Assembly: GCA_038503065.1 (NCBI GenBank)
Contig: JBCAMK010000003.1
Location: forward strand, 2,790,001 to 2,854,000
Length of the DNA stretch: 64,000 bases
Reading direction: 5' to 3'
Source of the DNA: Paragyromitra xinjiangensis
Lineage: Eukaryota; Ascomycota; Pezizomycetes; Pezizales; Discinaceae
Shown here: positions 24,066 through 35,091 of the stretch, piece after piece
Layout of the letters: each line of letters opens with the position of its first letter
How positions within the stretch are numbered: position 1 is the stretch's first letter
The notes under the pieces: model-generated
Database searches by the model: none
Told to the model about the DNA's origin: nothing
What the model saw: the letters and a program-made list of their open reading frames with translations, nothing else
Program-made: the position numbers and the translations under genes

Positions 24066-25891
24066 CTACTTCGCCCGTGTAGATCTAAACATCTGCAAAC
24101 ACTCTCCAAAGAACCTCCTCTCGGTAACAAAACAAACCGCCACCAACCCCACACCCAACGCGCCCCCCGTCCCAACCTCTCTAACCAACCCCGCGCCACT
24201 TCCCACCACCCCTCTCGCCGCAGCCCCCGCTCCCAAAGCCGCAGCAGCCAAAACCGGACTAGGCAGCACTCTTCCCACACTCCACACATTACGTCCTGCC
24301 TTTTCTCCTACAGGACTATTCCTCGCGAAATACCCGCTGATGAACAACCCACTCCACACCACCCTCAGCCCCATACCCACGCTGTTCGCCGCCACCAGCC
24401 CCTTCGCGCCCCAACCCAGGAAAGCCAAAAGCAACCATCCAGTCCCTGCAAACAACCCACTAAAGAGCCCCATCCACGCGCTCTGCTTCGCCAGCTCCCG
24501 CTCCGTAGCAACACTCTGCACAAACGCTTCGGTTACGCCATTAATAGCCAATAGCGGGATATAGTAGCAATACGCCGATAACACCGTGCCAGCCTCCCCA
24601 CCCCCCCAGCGCGCGCCTAGAAGTAGCTGTAGGAGCACTGGAGCGAAAGGTGGCGTGAGAGCAAGTAGGAAGAGCGAGAAGAGGAGGTAGAGTTTTAGTA
24701 TAATCGCTAATATATTGGCTGCGGATTTTACGTTCTCGTCTTTGGCTCCCTGTTTGTCCTGGGTGGAGAGGAGTTTGGCGAATAGGTTTCGGGAGGCTTC
24801 TTCGATGGGTTGGAAGAGCATGCGGGCGAGGAGGGAGCCGTAGTTTGCGGCGAGCGCGTAGATGCCTTGGTCGTGGGGGGTGGTGAGGACGGCGATTAGG
24901 AAGGAGTCGAGGTGGGTTAGGAGGTGTTTTAGGAATGATTGGAGCCACATGGAGAGGGTGAGGAGGGAGAGGGGGTGGTGGAAGAGTTGGAGGATGTAGG
25001 TTGTTGAGCTGGGTAGATTGGGGTTAGTATGAGGGTGGAATAGACACGAGTGATATGTTGTGAAGGAGGAGGGTGTATGGTGGCAGGGTGTTCTAGAACT
25101 CACCTCGATTCAATCCCCCTCAACCCCATACTGAAACCCTCCTCTTTCGCAATACCGAAACATCTCCACCAGTAAACCCCCACTAGCACAACTGCATACC
25201 CAACCTGTCCCACGGCAAATGGCAGTGGTCCAAGCCCACCCTCAATCCTTGCAACTCGTGCAGCATACACCGTCAGCCCGCATGTCAGAACACATCTTGT
25301 AAACGCCGCCGTAGACTCTGCTCCCGCACGCAGCTTATACAGCAACTTCTGCTGCGCAAGTGCAAAACACGGTTCCGACACAAGCTCTAGCAGCGTTGCG
25401 AGGATGTATAGGCCAATGGACTGATTGAAGTATGGCTGCGAAGCAGTTTCCGAGGACGCAAATGAACGGGAATAGAAGAGTGCTAGAACCGAAGCGAAGA
25501 TGACCCCCAACGGTACAGTGAGTAGGGATAAATTAACGACGGTCTGCGACTGTGCTGCCAGCGTCCCCTCGAGTAGTAGACCCCCGGCACTTTTTTTTTT
25601 CTCTTCCTTCTCTGCAGTTGGTTCCGCGGTATGTCTTTGCAATGCAGTCCGTAGTGATTCGCGTGAGAAGTATAGAACCGAGATCATAAACAGTTCTAGC
25701 TGGACCGAAATTCCGAGGAGTTCGGGGGAGAGGAAACGTAGAAGGACTTGGTTCACGATGAAGGTTAGCATGCGAGAGCCGACTTGCAGTAGGATCAAGA
25801 ATTTCGCGCCCTCGGCGGAGGCGGAAAGGAGGGATTGTCGCTGTTTTGCCGAGGCTTTTGGGGGCGTTGGAGGGGGTTGTTTGGACGCCAT
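24066..25891 (-). CDS. RFT1: Rft1-type lipid-linked oligosaccharide flippase
   Basis: ER membrane protein needed for the lipid-linked oligosaccharide step of N-glycosylation, proposed to help flip Man5GlcNAc2-PP-dolichol (the role is debated). Exons 25891-25104 and 25008-24066 total 576 aa, typical of fungal Rft1. Family landmarks: GAKFLILLQVGSRMLTFIVN and LLRFLSPELLG at the N-terminus, FSRESLRTALQRH, then after the intron SFLKHLLTHLDSFLIAVLTT, DQGIYALAANYGSLLARMLF and QPIEEASRNLFAKLLS. A dozen or so hydrophobic segments follow this pattern. The cytoplasmic insert around residue 95 is Glu/Lys-rich. An alternative ATG reads from inside the intron, but the spliced form is the one that matches the family. 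Confidence 0.93.
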
Positions 25892-28037
25892 GGTGAGCGC
25901 TGGTGCTGTGTATTGTGAGATCGCGGATGCTTGGGGAAACGTGGTGGGAGTTGAGGCTCAAAATATGCAACCGGGATGGTTCAGGGGAAATGGCTTGGCG
26001 GTGCGGGAGGACGTCATCTCTCTGATAAGTGTAATTGGTTCAGATAAAGTAGCAACTAATTGAACCTGCACTCTTAAGGTCCATACATGGATCACTACTC
26101 TTCACCTGCACTGCCAATTTCTATGAGAAGTACTTGAGATGCTACCTCGTGAGCTACAGCAGCGCTCACCCACTTTATATTAACAAGGAGGTTATCTTCC
26201 AACGGGATGGTTCAAAGTAAATTGCTTAGTCGAAAGCATAAGCATAGTTTCTACCAATCATTGGTACCACTAGTACTCCTACCTAACTCTCTCGCATGTC
26301 TAGCTCCATTATCCGACATTAATCCTAGTAGCTTTGTCGATCATCAATTGTTGCCGTTGTACGGCGAACTTGAAGATCCACACCCCATTTACTTCTACCA
26401 TCGCTGGCAACTCACGACTTGATTTTAGCTTATTCTAGACACTAGCATCCTTTCCGGAGAACCCACCCCGATTACTTGATATGCGTCGATTTCGGCTGTT
26501 GCCGTCACCTGAGTGTGGCGTCAAAAGCTATACGGTTTCGGTCACTAGATAATTCTCGTGCGATTGGCATGAACTCTTGATGTTCGGGTTCTTGGTGACG
26601 CTAGAACAGTGTCCACAGCATCCTAAAAGTGCGGTGTTGTTTGCGTTTAGCATGTATTTTTGATTACTTAACATTTTTAAACCATATTCCAAAATATGAA
26701 GAACTAATACTAGATCGCCGGGGAAGGCTACACATATGATCAGTGAAGTAACCCTACAACAGAATAGCTGGAGCAGATATGCTCCCCCCCTTTTGGTACT
26801 GTAGTGAGGCTTAACCCAGAAAAGAGTTCACATTTGCATAATCGTCATGTTTCGATTTTTTTACGCCCGTGATAATACCTAATTACTTGGTGCTTAGTTG
26901 AGAGTGATGATCCATGATGTTATTTCAGCAAACCGTCAGAACAGGATTCAAATAGAATGAACGTGATCATAGAATATCACTCGCCATATTATTAAACGAG
27001 CTAGCCTATCATCTCACACTAGAACGGTCTGAGCCGATAATTGCTGGGTCTTTGCTTGAGCAACTATCTACGACCCCCCCTCTCCACGCTCGATCGATAT
27101 CTAGAAGTATCTTCTCTCACCTAAAACACTTTCAACAAGGTCTATAAAACCTCCCCAATGCCCAAACCTCCACACGGAGCCTTAAAGCCTAACTCTCTCT
27201 TCGTATGTCATACGAGTATGGCTATGGTCGGCTTCTCGCGCTCTTTCCTCTTATATTCACGCCGAAGAAGGAGAAACGCCCTCTAAGGTGGGACCTTAAC
27301 ACCGAAGATACACTCATTAACTTTGCCACTCGCTGCATAACCGGTATGATAAACTGGGAATTCGTATCCACTTTCGACCATTTCAATTACAAATGCTACT
27401 ATCCAATTTCCCATACCCGGACACGCCGACCATCTACCAGGTCATTTTAGGGGGTGATTCTGCGGGTTGACATGGAACTCGAGTCATCTTTTAGAACTTC
27501 ATATATTATCACTCGGTGGCGTCGCCCTCGAAATCTCAAGCCCGCTAATCTCCGATGTCAACGTGTTCGCTCGAAAAATAATAACGTAGTGGTATGATCC
27601 AACTGCCCAAACTATAAAACTGTGCAGAAAGCAGAAATCGGCCACCTCTTCTAATTTCCACCTCCATAAACCCTTCTCCTGCTTTATCCCTCTCCAGACT
27701 TCTAAGCTCAATCAAAATGAAAAGGTGTTGTAATCGATCGGGAAATAACGTAGAAAGGCAGCCCAAAACTATAATAAAACAAGAAATCAAAAGAAAGGCA
27801 ATGCCCCTTTAAACCCAATTAAATCAAATACGACGTAAGGTCAAATGTAAAATGAACCGAAAAAACTGGTGTTCTCTAGACTTCTCAACACACCAAGACC
27901 CAGCCAAACCCAAAAACAATCCAAACAAAAAATAGGAAAAGATATTCGCCAAACTTTTGTTATGTCCTCGAACGTTAAAAAAATGTGACAAATGAAGAAT
28001 AGTAGATAAGAGAAAAGCATCCTAAATGTCCGACGAA
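25892..28037. other. Intergenic, no supported gene
   Basis: 2.1 kb containing the RFT1 promoter and the carrier-gene 3' flank. ORFs at 26207-26422 and 27205-27450 lack recognisable domains and splice partners. Confidence 0.5.
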
Positions 28038-29528
28038 TCATAAAGTTCCACCAAACCCAAGCAATAGGTCTCTTGTTATTTCGAAACTCAAAAAGCTGCT
28101 TCCAATACTAGGTGCTACCTTCATCAAGTTCGGCAGCAGGCCTTTATACAAACCTCTGGGCCCCTCGGCTCTGAGTATGATGCTGATAGCGTCGAATATG
28201 CTCTTGTATTGATATCCCATCCCTGACATTGTGTTTACTTGGAATCGTCGTCGAAGTACGCTATTCTCTGGATTAGCATTCATCCACTTGGATTATTGTA
28301 GGACTGAGATTCACATACTCAAATGGATATGTGACACTTTGCGCAACTGCTCCAGACACTGCGCCGGCTGCTAACTTCCCTAGCGCGGATGGGTTCGCCT
28401 GGCCTTCGGGAGTCATGAACTTCCGCATAGCTTCGTACGTTGCAAAATTAATTCCAACATATGGCGCAACACCAGCAAGTGTTGGGCCAAGTCCTCGGTA
28501 GAGCGCAATTACGCCACCCTCAGAGCGGTACATTGTTTTCATCGTCGTAAACATGCCCGGCAGCTTCGTGTCAGGTTTCCCTAGGCTTGCAAAGGAGGCA
28601 GACTGAATGGAAAGCCGTGTCCGTACAATGTCGAGAGGGTATGTAGCGACTAGTTATGTAGAATTTAGGAATGGACAAGAGGGAAGGAAGACGAGTGAGA
28701 CGTACCGACGGAGGTGATGCCGGCCATGGCGCCGGCAGTGAGCCGACGGATAGTTCCAAGGTCGTTAGAGCCTTCAGGAAGTAGTAGCTACAAGTGAAAG
28801 ACGGTTAGGCGCAAATCTCATCATTCGATAGGTTTCGCCCCGTCGCTTGCCAAAATACCTTTTTGTAGATACCATAACTCGAAAACTGTACGGCGGAATA
28901 GGGCACAATTCGTATACAATTTGTCCCGTTGCCTCTGTTTGATGAATCTAGTCAGCATTCAAGTATCCGCCAATCCCATCCCCCAAGTAGCTTTCTCAAA
29001 TTCGTCCCATGTTCGACCTCTCATCCCTACCTCGATTTTCGGCGCTTTGGTAAATCCAATTATAGAGACTGATGAGTTTGAGAAAATTGCGACCCACCTC
29101 ATGAAGCCTCGCCATCCTTCCTCCCTCCACATCTTCATCAGAGCCGATCCAACACCCTGGTAAGCCTGATTGCCTGGCCCTTGCACCTGGAAGAGAATCT
29201 TCAATCGCTCCAACGGACTAACGACTGTCCTGCTGACAGCACCAGCAACTCCTCCAGCTATGAACGAGGCCGTGACTGGCTGTCCGACATATACTCTAAT
29301 TGATTTAAACGGGTCCTCTGGGGGAATTATTCCGTGAGTTGCCGTCGAAGGGGAGGCTGGAGGAGACTACAAAGCAGCGAGAAGGAATTGTCAGAGGTTA
29401 TACTCGATACTCGAGATTGATTCAAGAAGAGATGGGGTAGCTACCTCAAGTCCCGTGGCCGAAACATCCTTGGCTAGCGCGGGGAGCTTTGGCAACCCGG
29501 AGGAGGGGCTCGTATCATTGGGAGACAT
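28038..29528 (-). CDS. Mitochondrial carrier, YPR011C type (APS/PAPS carrier)
   Basis: SLC25-family inner-membrane carrier. Exons 29528-29445, 29366-29098, 28934-28859, 28787-28706, 28649-28319 and 28260-28038 sum to 1065 nt (354 aa). Three carrier repeats are visible, each with a PX[DE]XX[KR] signature: SPLERLKILFQVQ, YPLDIVRTRLSIQ and YPFDVLRRRFQV. Matching RG-NG and Y-G motifs include MRGNGTNCIRIVPYSAVQF. The sequence between signatures resembles yeast Ypr011c, which transports adenosine 5'-phosphosulfate and PAPS; the substrate here is inferred by similarity. It is divergent from ISU1 across 712 bp. Confidence 0.9.
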
Positions 29529-30240
29529 GTTGAGAGAGTTCTAGATTGAAATTCCTGAGAGAAAGTCGAGATGGAGAAGGTATCGTTGAGATTGGTGGTA
29601 GAGATAGAGAAAGTATTGAAGTAGGGGGGGTGAGTGTTGAGCGGTCAGAAGAGGGATTCCCAGGAGGAGGGGGACTTTGGAGGAAAAAAGAAAGAAGAAA
29701 GAGCCGCCCTAGGGTCCATTCAATACCAGGCAGGGGACAGCAGAAGTAAGTAAGTGCAGGAAATGGATGTCGTGCAGGTGATTTAGAGTGGAGTGGGAGT
29801 TCCCGGGAAATCCCTAAACTGCTCGGAGGAAGGGACGGCAACTCACCAGAGAGTCCCTGGAAAAGCCCAAAAAGAAACGTCGGACCCTTTCTGAACTGTC
29901 TCAGAGAACTTTGCTGTGGCTGTGGCTGTGGTGGCTCTCCAGACAAACCCCACTGGTTACGTAAAGCCTCGAGCCCGAGCTGTGAAGATCGAGCCTTCCA
30001 GCTTATCAAAGATGCCCGTGAAGAAGCTGCACGTTCTTTTCTGCGCGGTCTGCCGTCATCCCGGTCGCCACCTCCGCTTCCTCCACTAACCAACCAAGCC
30101 CCATCTTGTCGTGCATAAAAGTTGCATCCCTCTCCTCGGTCTTCTCCCTCTCTCACTCGTGTTCGTCATTCAGTCTGTCAAACAAATCCAACCTTTACGA
30201 AACAACTATATCACCAGTGATAAACAACCTGACAGCAATC
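29529..30240. other. Divergent promoter between mitochondrial carrier and ISU1
   Basis: 712 bp serving two mitochondrial genes in opposite directions. G/A-rich on the carrier side, with C/T-rich leader before ISU1. An open frame (29515-30156, minus) is judged a shadow. No specific element is identified. Confidence 0.55.
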
Positions 30241-31006
30241 ATGTTCAAAAAGATCGTCCCTGTCACCGTTTCTGCCCGCATCCTTTCGGCCGGAGTATCA
30301 CGAACTGCAATTCCGCCAATGCGCACCACGGCCAGAGTTTCCACTCCTATCGTTTCCAGGAGGAATTACCATGAGAAAGATATGTACTCCAACTCTCCCA
30401 GCACAGGGTCTGGGTTTACTCCTCCTCGAACAAATATGAATCACGGATAATGGCGCTGACATTGACCTTGACTATCCACTGCTCGACCACTACAACAACC
30501 CCCGAAATGTTGGCTCAATGAACAAGAAAGATTTGGACGTTGGCACTGGCCTCGTCGGCGCCCCAGCCTGTAAGCCTTCCCCGAAAAAACCCCTCGAAAA
30601 ACCCTTGCGCAGCGATACAAAAATCTCTGCGTCATTTTTCCCGATATATCCGTAGCCATCCCCGCTAACTCCGAACCCCCCAGGCGGCGATGTCATGAAA
30701 CTCCAAATCCGCGTTGACAAAGACACCAACACCATCTCAGATGTTAAATTCAAAACCTTCGGCTGCGGCTCCGCCATCGCCTCCAGCAGCTACCTGACCG
30801 AGCTCGTCCGCGGTATGACTCTCGAGGACGCCGGCCGCATCAAGAACACCGAGATCGCGAAGGAACTGTGTTTGCCTCCTGTTAAATTGCATTGTTCCAT
30901 GCTCGCTGAGGACGCTATCAAATCCGCAATCAAAGACTATCAGAGCAAATCCAACCGCCCCGCTCCTACGCTCGGTGCGAATTTGATGGGATCCCTGTCA
31001 ACCTAA
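30241..31006 (+). CDS. ISU1: Mitochondrial iron-sulfur cluster scaffold (IscU type)
   Basis: Scaffold on which the Nfs1-Isd11-frataxin complex builds [2Fe-2S] clusters in the mitochondrial matrix. Exons 30241-30379, 30480-30569 and 30684-31006 sum to 552 nt (183 aa). Residues 1-40 are basic and hydroxylated, a typical import presequence. The mature part starts YHEKVLDHYNNPRNVGS, then DLDVGTGLVGAPACGDVMK (first cluster Cys and the Asp), FKTFGCGSAIASSS (second Cys), LPPVKLHCSMLAEDA (LPPVK chaperone site and third Cys). Intron 1 has no AG near the needed acceptor; only an AT..AC junction (30380-30479) restores the conserved N-terminus. Intron 2 is ordinary GT..AG. An in-frame ATG at 30106 would add an unlikely leader. 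Confidence 0.95.
30380..30479 (+). other. Probable AT-AC intron in ISU1
   Basis: 100-bp intron starting ATATGT and ending CCAC. Removal joins GAGAAAG to TGCTCGACCAC, giving YHEKVLDHY, the conserved IscU start. The donor looks like the common fungal GTATGT with G1 changed to A. Upstream of the acceptor are CTGAC (22 nt from the end) and CCTTGAC (close to a U12 branch site). There is no AG between 30407 and about 30530, and the upstream frame is closed by TGA 30437-30439, so GT-AG splicing cannot rescue it. Confidence 0.7.
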
Positions 31007-31925
31007 TTTTTTCTTCTTCTTTTCTTTCTCTTTCTCCCCGCTTATTCTGTTTCTGTTTTTTTTGATGACTGCATAATTTGGGTGTATTCTTCTTACTTTT
31101 TTTCTCCCTTGCTTTTTGTTTTTTTTTCCACCCCTTCTTGAACATATTCGTTTTTTCAATTTTTTGATCCTGGCGTTTTTTTTTCTTTCAATTCTAGGCC
31201 CGCAATCGCAGATCTTATTGTTAGCTTCGGAAGTTTATTTATTTATCAAAATAGGTGTGTGTGTGGGGAGCCTAAGGCAGGCGAGGAAGAGTACGTGTAG
31301 TTACCTGCTTTAGTGGGTAAAAAGAAGGACTGAGGAACAAAAAAATGTCATGCTCAAATCGACGTATGAAAGCGTGGGCTTTATTTCTTGTTGTACTGCA
31401 ATGTTGCTTTTGTAGCCCTGAAATTGTAGCCTATTGAATTATGACTTCTTGTTGCAACGCACGAAGAGATGTAGTATGATTTAACGTCATAGTGGTTCGA
31501 TAAGGGGGAAATAAGCTTAAATTCAGTGTGCCATGTGTAAACCGTACGATTTTGACATGAGCTTCTGTGCCTCTATAAGGCGGTTGGCGGCTGCGTATCT
31601 AATGCTTATTATGATCCGATAACTTTGAGCCAACGTCGTGCGGTCCATCAGATTAAACGATGCGTATCAGATGTAGAGATAGGTACCATCAACCCACTTA
31701 TCTTTCATCATGCTGCTCTCTATTTTTATGGTCACCTATACTTAACAATAGACCATAGCATACCAAACTCCCCTTTTTTTCTGTTTAACTCCTTATTGTA
31801 ATGCACTCCTACCACCAGAAAGAAACAAATAACCAGTACCGGTAATGAATACCGCAAACAAACATAAATATATGAAAGAGCAAGCGGGCCATATAATATA
31901 CCTTCATAGCGCTCTCGCTTTCTAT
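31007..31925. other. Conv. 3' flanks of ISU1 and UBP14
   Basis: 919 bp between convergent genes, T-rich for the first 200 bp. No reading frame of note. Confidence 0.6.
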
Positions 31926-34697
31926 CTAGTTATTCCGTTTGAAGAAATAGACATACGCAAACTTCTTCATCTCCTCCACATCATCTACTGCCTTCACCAC
32001 TTTCTCATCGTTAAACAACACCCATGCGTCACCATCGTTCTCTAGTACCTTCTTAACAAAAGCGACATAGTGCCCTGCATGGATACTGCTTCCCTTATGG
32101 CATACGATACTATTGAGCTGAAACTCTGCTGGTGTGTCGGCTCTCCCAGGTACCTCCTTTTCAGTGGGCTGTTCGCTCGTTCCAGCCATGACCTGGTCGT
32201 CGTCTTCGCCCATATCATCTGGATGAGAGAACACCCATTCAACGGCTCTCTCCATGTCCCCACCGGTCTCCCGGAGTGCTTTCTTCGCCTGGCTCGCCGT
32301 AAACCCCATTGCGCCAAGCATTTCAACCTGCTCCGCAGCAGGCTCAACTCCGCCGGCTTTTGGCTGTTCTAGCACCAGTGGCTCGTCGATGTCTGCATCC
32401 TCCATATGCTCAAAGAGCCAGTTCATGGCTGCTTCAGAACCGGAATTACCAGTTTTGTAAAGTGCTTTTATGCAACGCGGGCGAGGGAACCCCATTCCTT
32501 CAAGATCGGCCATAGCACCTTCATTAGGAACAAACGAAGGAGCTGAAGGCTCGGAATCCTCGGCCATGATCTCTTCATCAGGAGTAGGGCCTTTAGACAG
32601 ATAGGCATCCATCAAGAATGGTTCATCTCCGACAACGACAGGAACATCAAGTTTAGTTGGAACCCAGTTTACGAGCTCGAATCGTCTGCAATTGACCGCA
32701 AGTACTTCGGGGAATGTCTTGAAAAGGACGCGCCTAGAAGAGTATTAACATCTAGTCTCACCATACAAAACATTCAAGGTAATACATACTTGGTAGCTGC
32801 ACCCTTGCCACAGCCAGGGCAAGTGAACTCCACAGCTTCTTTTGCGGTGAAGATATCGAGACACTCCTTTATTGTGATAGGCTCAAAGACGTCCTTTGCT
32901 TCTTTCCCATCTTCATCTGAAACTTTCTTAATTCTCCTCGCTGGTACGGGGACTGAGATATTGTCCTGTACATCGGTTCTATACCGGACCTTCCTGCAAG
33001 TAATGCACTGCAGTCTCTGCTCAAGCATGAATCTAAAGTCTGAGACGGGATCTTTCATCCCATCAGGATGTTGGGAACGTGTGATAAGCTTAAGGAGATG
33101 CAAAAGGAGCTCAAAGGCATCTTGTTGGCGCATGGTAGAGAACTCTTCATGGCCTTTACCAATAAGCGCCTTAAGCATGGCAGGCGCAAGCCCCTTCTGA
33201 TGTGGGAGCTCTGTCGAGTATTCGCTGGCAACGACATCAGAGTCTGGATAAGAATATCTTCCAGAAAGAAGTCCATCTGCAATTTTTCGAAGCTGTGTCT
33301 CCAAATCCTCAGCCGGATTCACATTATCAGGCATTCCTTTTAAGTTCACGGCGTCGTAATATCTATATATGTCAGAATTCACCTTTCTGAGCTTTGACTG
33401 TTGAAAACTCTCACCTCTTTCGAAACGCCGGCAACGCAAAGAGACATTGCAAGACACTTGCTAAATAGCACGAATTCCCCAGATTTTTCAACCCTGTAAG
33501 ACCTTTTCCAAACAACGGTTTTAATTCTTTCCCGTCCTGTGAGGTCATGGCAAACTCCCACTTTAAGTTTTGCTCGATCTGCATTTCAGTGAGCGACTTC
33601 TCTGTCTTCTGGCGCTCGGCGATGTTGATGTGCCAGTGCTTCAAATGCTGGGCGAGTTCCGGATCAGTTCTCTCTTCGTTGCATGCATAACAGTAGACAT
33701 CGGCCGTTCCTTCGGGAGTAATAGAACCCAATTTGACAGCTACCGGGTGTTTAGTGGCATCGGAGTGAGCAAGCCCGTGGGAGTTACCGCCCACGCCGGC
33801 ATACTGAGAACGTCCGCACCCAAGATTTCCACACTGAAGGCAGAGCCAAAGATTTTCCTTGAGGTCGCAAGAGGAGCAGTCTATGAGATCTACCATAACC
33901 AGGAAACCCATTAGCTTTGAATCCGAAAACTCTATAGGCTGGAAATATTTCAACATACTCTGATCTTCTAGGGCCTTAGCAGGATCCTGCTCCAAACAAA
34001 GTGTATGCTCGCAAGGCGTAATCTCCTGTTCCCATGCTTGGACTTCCGTCTGTGTGGCGAAAGTCATCGCAGACATAACCCCATCGATGACCTCTGGCAA
34101 CTACAAGTCCCACATAAGTCAGAACAGTCATTGATGTGGGAATGAGTCTAAAATATACATTTTCTGTGGTCCTTTCAATCTCCTTCCCGCCGCACCCGTA
34201 GCAGGTGACAGTGGTATGTGTATCGTATTTGTCACTCTCCATCTCAGCCTCGATAGCGAGCTTCGAAACTTTCTTCGGAGGTTCATCACGCTTCATACAG
34301 GTCAGCCTCTAACCCCCCTTACTTTAAACCCTAAGAATCACCTCAACTTTGGGTTTTTTGGTCCTTCGAATATTTAAGACCAATGGATGTTGTGTGAGCT
34401 TGTTGTGAAGTAAAGCGTGGTTCCTCTCACCCGCACATCCGCCGTTGAAGCACGAGAGGCAAACGTTCAGGCCTTCGGGGTCGTCCTACAATAGAAATAG
34501 TTAGATAGATCTCAGAGTCAGATTCCAAAACATGATGTCTTACGATTCCATCGAAACATTGAGTACAGTCTTCACGATGGACGCTCTGTGTAGCTCTGGG
34601 CGCTCTAAGGCCTAGATTTATCGTAAACACCTAGCTACTTTCCGAAGCTGAGCCTGAAGAATTGCTTACGAGCTTCAGAAACGTGAGTACAACTCAT
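31926..34697 (-). CDS. UBP14: Ubiquitin carboxyl-terminal hydrolase Ubp14 (USP5/IsoT)
   Basis: Cysteine protease that disassembles free, unanchored ubiquitin chains. Exons 34697-34670, 34611-34544, 34485-34342, 34290-34159, 34100-33415, 33362-32790 and 32733-31926 sum to 2439 nt (812 aa). Order of domains: N-terminal variant zinc finger ([29 protein letters not shown]), canonical UBP zinc finger ([47 protein letters not shown]), Cys box [20 protein letters not shown], then two UBA domains inserted in the catalytic fold ([18 protein letters not shown] and [17 protein letters not shown]), and the His box [14 protein letters not shown]. All catalytic landmarks are present. The tiny first exon encodes MSCTHVSEA. 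Confidence 0.95.
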
Positions 34698-35091
34698 GAT
34701 AACTAGTCAAATGACCTTAGAAGTTCTGGGGATAAATTGATGTCCTAGAGTGATGTAGCTGGAAGAAGATTGAATAGTTGATGTAAAGCTGATAGCTGTG
34801 AGGGGTTGTAATAAATATGAAGGCAACGAAGGCTGAGATTCTTAAGGAGCGGCTCAACAGCAACGTGGGGCTATCGCCAAGCCACTGTTGCGTAGCGGGG
34901 CAATTAAGACACCTAACTTTATTTGATAATGTTCAAGGCAATTCCTGGACTACAGTACTTCGCCCCGAGCTCCAGCCTGCTCCGCAATTCTTTAGAATTA
35001 TTTTCATTTAACCTGGTTCTCTAAAGAACTATCTCGTATCAAAGGGCCAGGACCAAAGGATATCTTTAGTAGAGAATCGGCTATCTACACC
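34698..35091. other. Intergenic, UBP14 promoter
   Basis: 394 bp between two minus-strand genes. It contains the UBP14 promoter and the hydrolase 3' flank. Nothing else was seen. Confidence 0.5.

Noticed and set aside
24958..25103. RFT1 reading frame continuing into the intron with its own ATG (MSSRTPCHH...).
   Set aside because: The GT..AG intron 25103-25009 joins the conserved parts exactly; the intron translation has no family similarity.
30106..30240. Upstream in-frame ATG as ISU1 start.
   Set aside because: The ATG at 30241 gives a normal mitochondrial presequence; the extra 45 residues are C/T-rich leader.
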